This document shows positions 10,768 to 20,594 of a DNA stretch of 21,660 nt, in pieces; within the stretch, counting starts at the first letter, position 1; the number at the start of each line of letters is the position of its first letter. Both the position numbers and the translations under genes were made by a program. The DNA lies in contig JANBPT010000819.1 in the NCBI GenBank assembly GCA_027575765.1, positions 1 to 21,660 on the forward strand, in the 5' to 3' direction. The DNA is from Tieghemiomyces parasiticus. Taxonomy: Eukaryota; Kickxellomycota; Dimargaritomycetes; Dimargaritales; Dimargaritaceae. Below the pieces are notes generated by a model. It had not been told where the DNA came from and searched no databases. It saw only the letters and a list, made by a program, of their open reading frames with translations.

Positions 10768-10789
10768 GACCCAGTAGTTTTGCTGGGTC
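10768..10789. repeat. Seven-base-pair inverted repeat
   Basis: GACCCAG (10768-10774) and CTGGGTC (10783-10789) are perfect inverted copies around an eight-base T-rich loop. The pair sits just after the CCGTTAAGCGG site. Role unknown. Confidence 0.5.
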
Positions 10790-12885
10790 TAGTCCGCCTA
10801 TCTCCCATCGCTGTGCAGCGCTTGGATACGACCCCGTTTGCCGATTAGGGGGCAGTGGATGGGAGGCGCTGCGAGAAGCTCGTTGGAAAGGTAACGACGG
10901 GCAGTGATTGGGCGGGAATGCGAAGCGTGGTTGAAATTGGTTGAAGGATAATTTGGCGCCCGCTTTTCTGGCCTCTCACATTCCATGTCTCGGCACGAGT
11001 CACCCCCGCTGTTGCTGTTTTAGAGACCCAGGGTGTGTGCGTGATTGTGTGTGGGGAGATTGCGAGACGTGTAAGGTCTTTCGGCGGTTGTCAAACCGAT
11101 GATGGGCACCAGGTAGGCCCGAACGCACAAAACACGAGGAGGGCGAGGCTAGCACACGGCCCAATCAGCCGAGCTACTCATCGACCACGGCCGGGGAGCT
11201 AGTCGTCCCACCTTCCAGGCCCTTCAACGCTAGCCAACAAGCAGGCGGAACTACTTGGCGGTTATTGGAACGCACAGTGGCCCTTAGCCCTGTTCTTCCC
11301 CTCGCCCCGAGCGCCGGTACGTACAGTTTTGTAGTGAACATAGGGCTCTAACTGTCCCCGCACTCTATTCATCGAGGCGCGGTGGTGCGGTGTCCGGCCC
11401 TCTATGCTCATTTTTTATGATTATTTTTCGATACACGTCCGCTCGGTAGACGACGACAAGGACAAAGCAAGCTATGATCGATAGATTCATCATCGATTAC
11501 ACCTCCGCTACTCCGATCGTAAAGGGTGCTGTCGCGCCGTCTCCCTCCACCCCACCCGTCAGGCAAGTGGGTAAACGGGGCATAGGGCCACCTCTTGTTG
11601 CCCCTTTAGGAAGGTAGCGCGGTATTTTATACGATGTATGCTTTCGCCCCGACTATGCTCCGCCGGACGCCCTTTAAATACCATACTACGCCCGGTCAAC
11701 CTCCCTTTTCGCGTTTAGGGCTTGCCCTTCGATTATTTTGCCGTAAGCTCCGCGCCACAGCGTCGTCCCAATTTGGATATTCAATCACTCCGCCCCATTC
11801 CCCTGCTCTCGGTCGTTTATACTTTTGGCTCGACACCCCTACTCCTAGTTATATGATAAGCTCTGCTGTACCCCAACCTGCCCCTCTATGTTCAGGACCT
11901 TTCACTATTTATATCTTTGGCGGAGCGTTTGTGCCAACGATTCCGTATTATGGTTATATTCACTCCTCCTCCATCATAACCAGCCTATCGTACTTCCACA
12001 TGTTACTTTGCCTATCTAGTCCCCATTATTCCATCCTGGCTATCTGCTAGTACCACACGGTCGCTTGCGCCTCCTCCCGTTGTTACCACACTAGCTTTTG
12101 TTCGCTATGGCCCTAACCTCGCTGGTGGGATTTTTTTGGACAGGTATTTCCTCCTTATATTAAGTTATTTTCCCACATGGTACTTTTTTCGATATTAATT
12201 TCTAGATATTTTTTCCCGCCCGCCATCTCCCAAGTTTAATCACGCTAACTGATTAGCATTGCCAAGTTTGCAACAAGGCTGGACAAGCCAAAACCCATGA
12301 ATTCGGGCTTAAGGTTTTTTTTCTCCACCCAACGCGTCGACCCCCTCTCAATATATGCGCCCTGCTACTCTTCCCTTTCGATCTGCCCAGGCCCTATCTC
12401 TTCTACTGTGAGATTAGCTTTCCCCCTCCCCCCTCGCGCCCTTCGTTTATGCACGGTCTACTCAGCACCCCTTGCCCCTACCCTGTTTTCTGGCTACCAT
12501 CTGCCCAGGCAGCGCTATTTACACCTCCCCTGACCGCTTGTCATCGGTATGAGCCCTCGCTTGTCACCTCTCTTCACCCCCTGCCTGTGTGTTTCCTCCT
12601 TCGGCCGCTGTATCTGATTCACAACACACAACAGCACGCGCTGTCGTGGCAACCTCCCTCTTCCTACTCCATTGTCTCTAGTTGCAATTGCCGACCTGCA
12701 CCTACCCCCCCTTCACTTCCCTAATGTGTTCAGGGTCGGTGATTCAGTCCGACGTGCTCCACCCTTTACTGACTCGTGGTCAACCCCTGAGCCCGTACCT
12801 ATTCATTACCTCGGGCGGGTTATGAATTAGCCCTTCGGCCCCCAGCATTCTGGTACCTGACTCCGTGGAGTACTCTGATAGCCCT

Positions 12886-12896
12886 CCGTTACCCGG
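12886..12896. promoter_or_regulatory. CCGTTACCCGG everted-repeat site
   Basis: CCG-TTACC-CGG lies in the pyrimidine-rich block 2.1 kb before the factor 2 start codon. It has the same CCGTTANNCGG pattern as the sites at 4229 and 10751. It is a candidate binding site for a Zn2Cys6 dimer, possibly one of the two encoded here; this is inference. Confidence 0.3.
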
Positions 12897-14915
12897 CCGT
12901 CCGTGCGGTCATTTTCCCTATACACCCCTTTATCCACGTTTGGTACCCCAATACGCCACCCTTCAATTGTATTCCGAATTCCGGTGGCTGCGTCGTTTAG
13001 TTAGTGAGGCAACTGACCTTGCACGCACCGCACGGTCGCTTCGGACTTACCCTATATATTCGTCCAACGTCACACTTTGTCCAGTCCCCTCAGGTAACTA
13101 GCACTCGACCTCCTTCCCGCACTCGTTTTGCTTGCCCGGTGTAAATTTTTTGTAATTATTTGGAATCCTGGATTATCTTTTCTCGTTCCCTAACCATCGC
13201 TGCCTTGATCACCCCTTTAAATTCGGTTATTTTTTGTCACGACCCCCCCCCCCGCACTGTGTCACGTTCAGGTATCCTTGGTGGGTCGGTGCAACCCGAT
13301 TATCCAGCCTTAGCGTGGTATAAAAATCCCAGTAATTGCCATCGCCCTGTAAAAGGCCGTCAGCTGGTGTGTATGTGTCGACTCCACCTGGACGCTTACT
13401 AGTAGTAGTGAGTCTCCCCACCTTTATCGTATCTGTCTGGGGTATCCTGTTCGGCTCTCAGAAGGCTTGGCACTCTCATGCGGTTTTGGGGCAGCATATG
13501 TACCCCCTTGCTTTCGTCTCCCATCGCCTTGCTACCTGCTGCGGATTCGCCCCCCCCCCTGCCTTTGCCGTGCACGTCCCACCGCCGGCGACTTCTGCGA
13601 TAGGCTCGGTGCGTATTACCATATCTAAAACTATCCCCTCCCCTTCCTTTACCCCGCTCCCCGGGTATATCTGGCATATCGGCCAGTGTGCAGCGCTTCT
13701 TGAGCGATAGGATCGATCGTTTGGCCCTGCACAGCCTTGCCCGCGTCCTGTTATTGGGCCGCGTGGATAATTGTACCAATTTTCCGGCCTCTCACGTGGG
13801 CCCGATTATTGGGTTTCACTTTCGGATATAAGTTCGGCGGCCGCTCCTCCCTTCCTCATTTCTGTGCCATCTTCCTGCCAAGCCTCTCAGCCTGCCCTCC
13901 ACCTTCTCGCGCCCTAGGCTCTCTCCGTCCCCGTTCGCCCACGCACGAGCGTCTTTATCCAAGAGCGCCCCCCCTTCCCTGTTCCCTATCTAGCCCTCCC
14001 GTGTGTTGGCCGTCCGCTGCCCGCTGCCTACCACCCCTACTCCCCGGGCCCTTCACACACTCATCCTCTCCAGTATCTTTGACTGCCACTTCCCTCCTCC
14101 TGTACATTCAGCGCCTCTGGGCCGAACTTCTACTGCCCTGCCCTTGCTGTGGCTGCCGCGACTACTGCGGGCCGCCTGCACCCAACCCACTAGCGAGGGG
14201 GGGAGCTGCCCCTCCTCTCCCCATCATATTGTGACCTATCGTGTGCCTCTAGGGACGTCTGGCTCTCCTCTCTGCCTGGCTGGTCACCTGAAGCCTCCAG
14301 CCAACCCCATTCTCTAGAATTTTCCACATAACACTCGTTTTTTCTCCCGAAATACCCAAAATCGACAATATTCGTGCTGAACATCCCGAGTTTCTCCTTT
14401 GCCTCACCCTCGATTATGCCACTGGTGCACGTCCCACCTATCATGCAATTTTTCCTATACACCTCCTGAACGCTCCCCCCATTGACATCACGCTGCCTTC
14501 GTGCCCTCCCTTTTCCGTATATGGGCTGTCCTGTCCTCCCCTCTTCACGTTCCTAAGTACCACCAACCTTGCTGAACCACGACACGTACCCTGCGCCTTC
14601 AAGAGGCCTCCTCCAAATATATCTTTTCCCGCCTCGAGTCAATTCGTTAACTATTCCCCATCCGCCGTTACTATTCTGCCCTTGCCAACCGGATCGTTTG
14701 CCTCCTATTTTCAGCCCAGTCCCCCCTGCTTCCCTCTCCACTTTCGCCCTTGTCACTTCTAGGTGCACTGCGGCGTTTGGGCGCTCGTAATTTTTTTATT
14801 GGGATCGCCGGGTCTCTTTCTATCTTTTTATAATCGAATATCGCCAAAAGGCTGGCTTCACCGCGTAGCGATTGTCATGGACTGCCTCTTCCGGGTACTT
14901 CGTTTCTTCTCCTCC

Positions 14916-14923
14916 TATTTATA
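14916..14923 (+). promoter_or_regulatory. TATA-like element before factor 2
   Basis: TATTTATA lies 61 bases upstream of the ATG at 14985, within an otherwise C/T-rich stretch. Position and sequence suit a core promoter with a short leader. If this is the real promoter, most of the long pyrimidine block upstream is not 5' UTR. There is no transcript evidence. Confidence 0.35.
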
Positions 14924-14984
14924 GATACAGCGTCATCCGTCCCCCTCTTATTATATTTGCACTACTTCCCATATACTTGCTGCC

Positions 14985-17216
14985 ATGGCCGACACCACCC
15001 AGCCATCCAATCCCGGCTCCCCGCCCAAACCACCACGCAAACTTCGCAAAATATGCGACATGTGTGCGTTGCGACGGTACCGGTGCAGCGGTGGTAACCC
15101 GTGCACCAGCTGTCACCGCCGCCTGTTCAACTGTCACTACAGCTACTTTGCTGTGCGGCAATCTGCCGCGCATAAAAAGCCGGAGGCGCTCCCGCCTCGG
15201 CACATACGCCCACAGGGAGCCTCGGCGTCCAGCTCCGATCCGGCTACCCTGACAACAGCACCCTTGTCCTTTCCTCCCGTGGCCTCTTCCACCACTTCTC
15301 TCCCATCGCTATCATTCACAGCGTCCGACTCACCCCACACGGCCGCCCTAGCTGTGTCTGGCCTGACTTCGGTGGTGTTGAACTCTACCCCTGTTCTCTC
15401 CGGCCCTTCGGAAACCCATCTCTCGGACCCCTATACCGTTGCCAGACCACCTTGCAGCATTGCTTCACTGTCGGCTACCACTACCTTCCCGCCCGGGTCA
15501 AGCCACCCTACGTTCGCTGTCGCACTCTCGCCACGACAAGATGGTTCAGAACTCCGCCAGACGGGCGCCATGGTACCCCCAGCCACCTCCCTGGACGACG
15601 CCACAGAACGTCGCCTTGAGGTCCTACTGGACATGCTCCGCCGCTTCCAATTGGTCGCGGACGAGGCACAGACCGCACCCAAACCCTTCGATGACGACCG
15701 TCGCCGCCTTCAATGGTCCGCGCCCACTCCGATCAAGTACCGCCTCCAGATCGCTGTCGAGAATCTGGCCTTCACGGCCCAGATGCTGGGCAAGGCTATC
15801 TACCGCCCGGGCTCCGAGGGCCTCACCTCATCGGCGTGGCACCTCACCCTCCCTGCCTTAGCGGTTCCCGCCAGTATCCTGCCTGACCCGAGAAACTCCC
15901 TCCCCGCCGCCCTAGATTCACATGAGGACCGTCTTTACGCCTCATCCACCGTGTGGTCCCTGGTTAGCCACTTCTTCACCAGCTTCGTGTACTGGGAGCC
16001 GTTCCTTCAGCTGCAGCGTTTCTTTCTGCTCTTTGTCGAGGGCCACGTGGTACCTTCACTGCTCAACGCCATCCTGGCTTTCAGCTGCCAATCCTACCAG
16101 GATGCCGAGACCGGGGACAACCCTTACACAGTGCTCCTTAGCGACTATATCCAGCGCGCTGAGCGGACCCTGCTCACCGATATGGCCGAACCCAACATGG
16201 ACATCGTCACGACTGCCTGCGTGATGGGCATGGTGTCGTGCGCCATGGGCGACGGTCAGCGCCTCAACAGCTACTTTGAGTTGGTGAACCGGCTCATTGT
16301 GATACTTGACTTGCACCGTGTGGATACCCCGGAGCAGCGGCAGCAGTGGGAGCGGCCCGTCACGTGTCTGCAGCACGTGCTTTTCGAGGCACGGCGCCGA
16401 TGTTTTTGGAGCAATATGTTTCTGACCGGTCTGGCCAACCTGATCGATACCTGCAGCGCCCGTTTTGACATTGAGGCCATTGGCACCGACAGTGCCGACA
16501 ATCTGGACCTACGTGACTTCTTCCTCGTCGACGATTTTGACCACCAACTCCCGGCCATCGTGGCCCCGATCTTTAGCGCGTCCTCGACCACCCGCTTTTC
16601 GCGCAAGCTGGTGTTACTAGCCTACGCGATCGGCGACATGCGGACCGCGGCCCGAAACCGGGGTTGGCTCGATGCGCAGGAGGTGCGGTATTACCACGAT
16701 CAGCTACGGCGGTGGTTCGCATCGCTACCGCCCGAGGCGGTCATCACGGAGGCGGTAGTGCGGGACCTTTCTAACCCGCGACGGTGCCGGCAGTTCCGCG
16801 ACCACTCTTTGTTGCAGCTTGGCTTTTATTTGACCATCTTCCTCCTGAACTCCGAGTCGGTCTTGGCCCTCATCCGCGGGGATGACACCGAGTCATTTCG
16901 TGGTGAATGCCGTGCCATGTCCTGGCAGTTCTTTAAGGACCTTATCCAACTGATTTCTATCCCATCTTCTCGTATTCCTCTGGCCGAGCGACCACTCAAC
17001 AGTTTTTTGTATGCTTGGTACGGCCTGGAGTCCAGTTTGGTTTACCTGAAACACATACCCGAGGATCAGAGGGCCGAACACCTCATGCACCTCCATGCCC
17101 TGTACCACCAGACCCGCCAATACAGCCTTATTTCCCGCTACAGCCGAACTCTCAGGGCCCAGTTTGCCGAGCTAGTCAAACAGCATGGTCTCGAATGGAT
17201 CACCGTTCCCAAATAG
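14985..17216 (+). CDS. Zn2Cys6 (Gal4-type) fungal transcription factor 2, 743 aa
   Basis: This is a probable nuclear regulator, paralogous to the gene at 4252. The zinc cluster has the same spacing, with cysteines at residues 24, 27, 34, 40, 43 and 50 in CDMCALRRYRCSGGNPCTSC and then HRRLFNC. The HYSxFA segment after the last cysteine is shared with factor 1. A Ser/Pro/Thr-rich linker spans about 75-200. An amphipathic helix rich in Leu and Arg lies at about 205-228. The fungal-specific regulatory domain runs from about 317 to 520, with a DLHRVDTPE segment near 442 and an RRRCFW helix near 469. The C-terminal motif RPLNSFLYAWYGLESSL, near 669-685, matches factor 1. The start has a strong context (GCCATGG), and an in-frame TAG lies at 14922-14924. 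The ORF has no intron and ends with TAG. Its targets are unknown. Confidence 0.95.
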   Translation: MADTTQPSNPGSPPKPPRKLRKICDMCALRRYRCSGGNPCTSCHRRLFNCHYSYFAVRQSAAHKKPEALPPRHIRPQGASASSSDPATLTTAPLSFPPVASSTTSLPSLSFTASDSPHTAALAVSGLTSVVLNSTPVLSGPSETHLSDPYTVARPPCSIASLSATTTFPPGSSHPTFAVALSPRQDGSELRQTGAMVPPATSLDDATERRLEVLLDMLRRFQLVADEAQTAPKPFDDDRRRLQWSAPTPIKYRLQIAVENLAFTAQMLGKAIYRPGSEGLTSSAWHLTLPALAVPASILPDPRNSLPAALDSHEDRLYASSTVWSLVSHFFTSFVYWEPFLQLQRFFLLFVEGHVVPSLLNAILAFSCQSYQDAETGDNPYTVLLSDYIQRAERTLLTDMAEPNMDIVTTACVMGMVSCAMGDGQRLNSYFELVNRLIVILDLHRVDTPEQRQQWERPVTCLQHVLFEARRRCFWSNMFLTGLANLIDTCSARFDIEAIGTDSADNLDLRDFFLVDDFDHQLPAIVAPIFSASSTTRFSRKLVLLAYAIGDMRTAARNRGWLDAQEVRYYHDQLRRWFASLPPEAVITEAVVRDLSNPRRCRQFRDHSLLQLGFYLTIFLLNSESVLALIRGDDTESFRGECRAMSWQFFKDLIQLISIPSSRIPLAERPLNSFLYAWYGLESSLVYLKHIPEDQRAEHLMHLHALYHQTRQYSLISRYSRTLRAQFAELVKQHGLEWITVPK

Positions 17217-19240
17217 GAAGGGGTACTACGTCAACCGATCGTGGCCAGATGGTCGATGAGCCGTAATCGTATGCTTCACCCTGCAACCCATCCACCGCCC
17301 CTATTCATCATCCATAGACATATATATACATATTAAGAATCTGCATGACGTAGCTAGGAAAATTATGGCTCTGTCACCAACAACCTAAAACGACCCTACA
17401 CCCTAATATTAAAGAGTTGTTTATAGCTAGAACGGATGATCTTCCCATCTCACTCACCTCCCCTCAATTCAGTATCTGGTTAGTTTGTGAGTCAGGTGAG
17501 CCCAACCGGTTTAGTGTAACCATTCCGGTTTTGATAAGCAGACCAGTTTTGCGCGCTTTTTGCCGGTCATATTTATCCGGGGCAGCGTGAGAACATGCAG
17601 TCGTAACAAAACAATTTACCCGTCCGCCCCGCCCCCTCGACTGCGCACCAGCGGAACGCAAGGCCCGATGCCAAGGCTCCAGAGTGGTCGCACGGACCCC
17701 GCCAAGCTGAGCTTACCGGGTGAGTGTATCCGCATACATTGTCAATGACACCCTCCTGGTCAGCAGGTGGGTAGGCCTCACAGTGTATTACTCCCCGACC
17801 TAGTCTCCAGCCGTAGGTTTAGCTATGCTCCTCACGGGGGGCCACGGAACATTGGTGGCAGCGGATTTTGTGATTAGGTTATCGCGTTCCTCATGAGGGC
17901 CGGGAGCAGGCGAGCCTACTCTAATGGGTATTCGATATGTGTTGCGAAAATAAGGCATTTGCCCTTGGGATGGAGGGGATTCTGCCCATCTAGTAATTCA
18001 AATACGAGAGATGGTGGCGTATGTCAACGCCATACAAAAACTTCTGAGATGAATGGGCCACTAGGTTTAGGTATATCCTCATCAGGAGGCAGCTGCGCTG
18101 CATTAATCTGTACGGCAAGGTTGTGACCCGGTAAAAATAAAGACTGGGTATACACAAACGTGCCGGATTTCTCTCTGTGCAACTCCGAATGTGAAGCAGC
18201 AGTGCGGTCTTGTTATTGCTATCTGGTTTGGTGGTTTACCTGTGCTGTGTCACACTTGGACCCCTCCCCCAATGCAATGTGAGAGGGTGTATCTACAAGT
18301 GCGTGTGACTTGGCATTTTGTGCAGCCAATTACGTCAATTTAGACTTCTCCCGACGTGTGGGGGGTGGTGGGCCCGTAGTGTTGTAAGCTCCCAACTTCG
18401 GCATGCGTGCATTCCATCGAAAGCAACTCTGCCACTACGGGCGAGACGGAGGATATATGTTGCACACTGAGCCGCCTTGTCTTTGTATTTGGTCCTTGCT
18501 GGTATCCTACTGGGCTAGGCTGAGCTTTTATTGAAGACGTTCTCACCTAGTGGAGGGGGGAGGACAACCAGGCCAAATAATTTCAAGTTGTGGATTAGAT
18601 AGGTGGTATAGAAGGGCACGGGACGCCGTGAAGAGAAGGTCAAGCGGAATAATAAAACGAATGAAAATGGGGGCTGATTTTCCCCGGGGGCCATCCCCGA
18701 CTCCTTTTTCAATGTCCTCCGTTGGGGGCCATGGTCTATCTAGATCTGGTAGACCTGGAGGTCGGTGGAGCTCAACGGTCGGGGTTAGGAGTTGGTATGA
18801 AATCAGTGAGTCCCAATAGACCATTTCATACCCACCTCCGTCATCACGATGTATATCTGATGGGAGCACTCCGTGTATCGCACACCAGTGCGCGTGGGTT
18901 TTTTGTTTTTAGTTTTATTTTGTATAGATGCACGCCTTAGAACGCTACTGCCTTGACCATTTTGAACCGCCTGTAGGCCGGGTCACGGGTAGGGCGGCTG
19001 CCTCTTGAGAAGAGAAAGCCACTATCCTCGTTCCACATCATTCGATGACGCATTGGGGTTCTATAGGGGGGAGGAGTTGTGGCGCCATCACGATGGTCAC
19101 TGCTCTCTACTTGTTTAAGTCCGCACCCCTGGGATTCATCAAACCTGGCCGAGTGTCCTTGCGGCATGGTGATCATTGCCGCAGGCACACCAGTAATCTC
19201 CCAGAGCACATGCTAGAGCTTTGGCCCGGGGCTCACCCTA
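17217..19240. other. Non-coding spacer downstream of factor 2, no gene recognised
   Basis: About 2 kb of mixed composition. The first 200 bases are likely the factor 2 3' UTR; ATTAAA at 17408-17413 is a possible polyadenylation signal, 192 bases after the stop codon. AATAAA hexamers also occur at 18136-18141 and 18651-18656, too far away to assign. A bZIP-like ATTACGTCAAT lies near 18330. Open frames are up to about 108 codons on either strand with no recognisable product. Confidence 0.5.
17408..17413 (+). terminator. Possible polyadenylation signal of factor 2 (ATTAAA)
   Basis: ATTAAA is the commonest variant of AATAAA and lies 192 bases after the factor 2 stop codon in an AT-rich stretch. 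The hexamer is seen; its use is inferred. Confidence 0.35.
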
Positions 19241-19605
19241 CCATTTAGTTCCCGGGCTTGCTGCAGCCTTCCCATCTAGTCCCGCCTTTTAATCCCGCTG
19301 GGTCACGGAGCATGGTTGCCCTAAAGAAGAGGGGGACGGTCACGCCCGCGAGCCACATGTTACCGCTGACTGGGTCCCTCCGGCATTCTATTTCGGGATG
19401 GGGGAGAGTCCACACTTTTGCATCTGGTCCGATTCCGTGTCCACTTCTTGACCATCTCCCCTCCTGCGACCTATCCTTTAAACTGCTATATTCCCGTTTT
19501 CCACCCACCGGCCGTGGCACACTGGCTTGTGCGGAACATCTGACCACCTTTTTCATCCCATTCCTCATCTCCATCCCATAAAGACATCCATTTTAGCCAC
19601 ACCGC
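19240..19605 (+). promoter_or_regulatory. Probable promoter/leader of the SH3 adaptor gene
   Basis: The composition turns C/T-rich from about 19430 to the start codon, as before the other plus-strand genes but over a much shorter stretch. A palindromic CCACCGGCCGTGG lies at 19505-19517. There is no strong TATA box; CATAAAGA at about 19578 is the nearest A/T-rich word. Confidence 0.4.
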
Positions 19606-20594
19606 ATGCAATTCACAACCATGGCCTCTGAACTGACGACACAGCACTGGAGCGATTCCGAGACGTCTGACCACGAGCAGCACCTCAATACCTGCGGTAA
19701 GTACCCGTCCTTCTTCGCTCTCTCTCTCTTTCTCTCCTTGTTTAGGCTTACTACGCTCCTGCAACGCCAATTCGGCCCACAAGGTGTAAATAGGCCTGGC
19801 ACCTCTCCTCCGGGCGGTACTTGGGGTGAGCTCGTCAGGTGGTCATATCTATCTCTATATATAGATATGTTTCCATGCGCCCCACCTGGTCGCGCCTGAT
19901 ACGTGATTCAAGCGCCCACCTACCCCCCGTATCCATGTTTCGACTGCCAGGAAACGCCTTTTCCAAGCTCCACAGTTTGATTATCTTAACCGACGTCGAA
20001 CACCATATACAGCGGCTCGCTACTACACGGAACATTCGGTGACCCCGACTTGTGCCTGGGCACCCATGACTTACAGAGCCATCATTCGCTAGCTAACCAC
20101 CAAACCCTCTGTACTTTTATCTTGGCCCACCACTCACTCGGTTCATGGCGTACCGGCTGGTGCAATTCCGGCGCCGGCATAACCGTTTCGCCTCGGGCCC
20201 CTACGCGCCTACTTTATTTATTCCAGGCCTCATTATCCGCGACTACGCCTATCCGGCTCATGACGACCGGTTCTCGGGCCTGCATCTACAGGCCAGCCGG
20301 CGAGAGTCAGGAAGTGGCGGTGATGGGGCTGGCAATGAGGACGACAACGACGACGACGATGGGACCACCGCGGTTGAATGGGCCGAGCTGAACAGTAACG
20401 GCGAGCTGAGCCTCACTGGATTGGTCCGGGCCTTGTACGACTTCACCGCCGAGAACCCTAGCGAGTTGTCCTTCAAAGCTGATGACCTGTTATACATCCA
20501 GTACAAGCAGTGTGCCGGCTGGTTTGTAGGGTACTTGAACGGCCAGGTCGGACTCATTCCCGAGAACTACGTCCAGTTTATCCAGGACAGTTAG
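19606..20594 (+). CDS. SH3-domain adaptor, Nbp2/Skb5-like, two exons (19606-19696 and 20227-20594)
   Basis: Exon 1 encodes 30 residues plus one base and ends at a strong GTAAGT donor (19697). Exon 2 begins after a TTTATTTATTCCAG acceptor with two bases, so the phase matches and the product is 152 aa. The last 57 residues are an SH3 domain: ALYDF at residue 99, the acidic ELSFKADD loop, the GWFVGYLNGQVG strand pair, and a PENYV end. Before it lie an acidic Asp-rich linker at about 60-77 and the segment LIIRDYAYPAHDDRFSG, which recalls the (V/I)xDFAYP block of fungal Nbp2-type adaptors; in yeast these bring phosphatase to stress-MAP-kinase modules. The second ATG at 19621 (ACCATGG) is a better start context and would give 147 aa. 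An in-frame TAG lies at 19594-19596. Extra small exons between the two cannot be excluded. SH3 is certain; orthology is a recollection. Confidence 0.8.
19697..20226 (+). other. Probable intron of the SH3 adaptor gene (530 bases)
   Basis: The donor is GTAAGT. The acceptor TTTATTTATTCCAG is preceded by an ATAAC branch-like word about 45 bases upstream. A nearer AG at 19744-19745 would give a 49-base intron, but between the donor and that AG there is no adenine to act as branch point. An alternative model with small extra exons near 19976-20051 also keeps frame but needs weak donors. Confidence 0.55.
19844..19869 (+). repeat. Nine-base-pair perfect inverted repeat inside the SH3 gene intron
   Basis: CATATCTAT (19844-19852) and ATAGATATG (19861-19869) are perfect inverted copies around an eight-base loop. 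The whole is AT-rich in a C-rich setting. It would form a hairpin in the pre-mRNA. Role unknown. Confidence 0.6.

Larger units (their letters stand above)
8160..11630. other. Central non-coding spacer, no gene recognised
   Basis: About 3.5 kb with mixed composition between the purine-rich zone and the pyrimidine block before factor 2. Open frames on both strands are at most about 114 codons and show no conserved family motif. Visible local structure includes a G11 run at 10038-10048 followed by two shorter G tracts, a CCG-N5-CGG site at 10751-10761 and a seven-base-pair hairpin at 10768-10789. No tRNA B-box in a foldable setting, 5S rRNA or U6-like sequence was found by eye. Confidence 0.5.
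11630..14984 (+). other. Pyrimidine-rich region upstream of Zn2Cys6 factor 2
   Basis: About 3.35 kb of C/T-rich plus strand. Hand counts at 12421-12480 and 14041-14100 each give 14 purines in 60 bases. Long C runs occur at 13243-13253 (C11) and 13550-13559 (C10), and a more T/A-rich patch lies at 12120-12230. The plus-strand open frames, up to 165 codons (13737-14234), are rich in Pro, Ser, Leu and Cys, as expected when stop codons are depleted by composition; none resembles a known protein. The block ends at the factor 2 start codon and mirrors the one before factor 1. It is likely promoter plus a long leader, possibly a separate non-coding transcript. Confidence 0.6.

Noticed and set aside
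13737..14234. A 165-codon plus-strand open frame before factor 2, plus similar ones at 11634-12050, 13336-13710 and 3255-3644
   Set aside because: All lie in C/T-rich DNA, where purine-containing stop codons are depleted. The products are Pro/Ser/Leu/Cys-rich without domains, and frames overlap each other.
19746..19783. A 38-base putative middle exon of the SH3 gene between TTTAG and GTGTAA
   Set aside because: The preceding 49-base intron would lack a branch-point adenine, and the direct junction 19696/20227 already keeps phase and joins the conserved segment.
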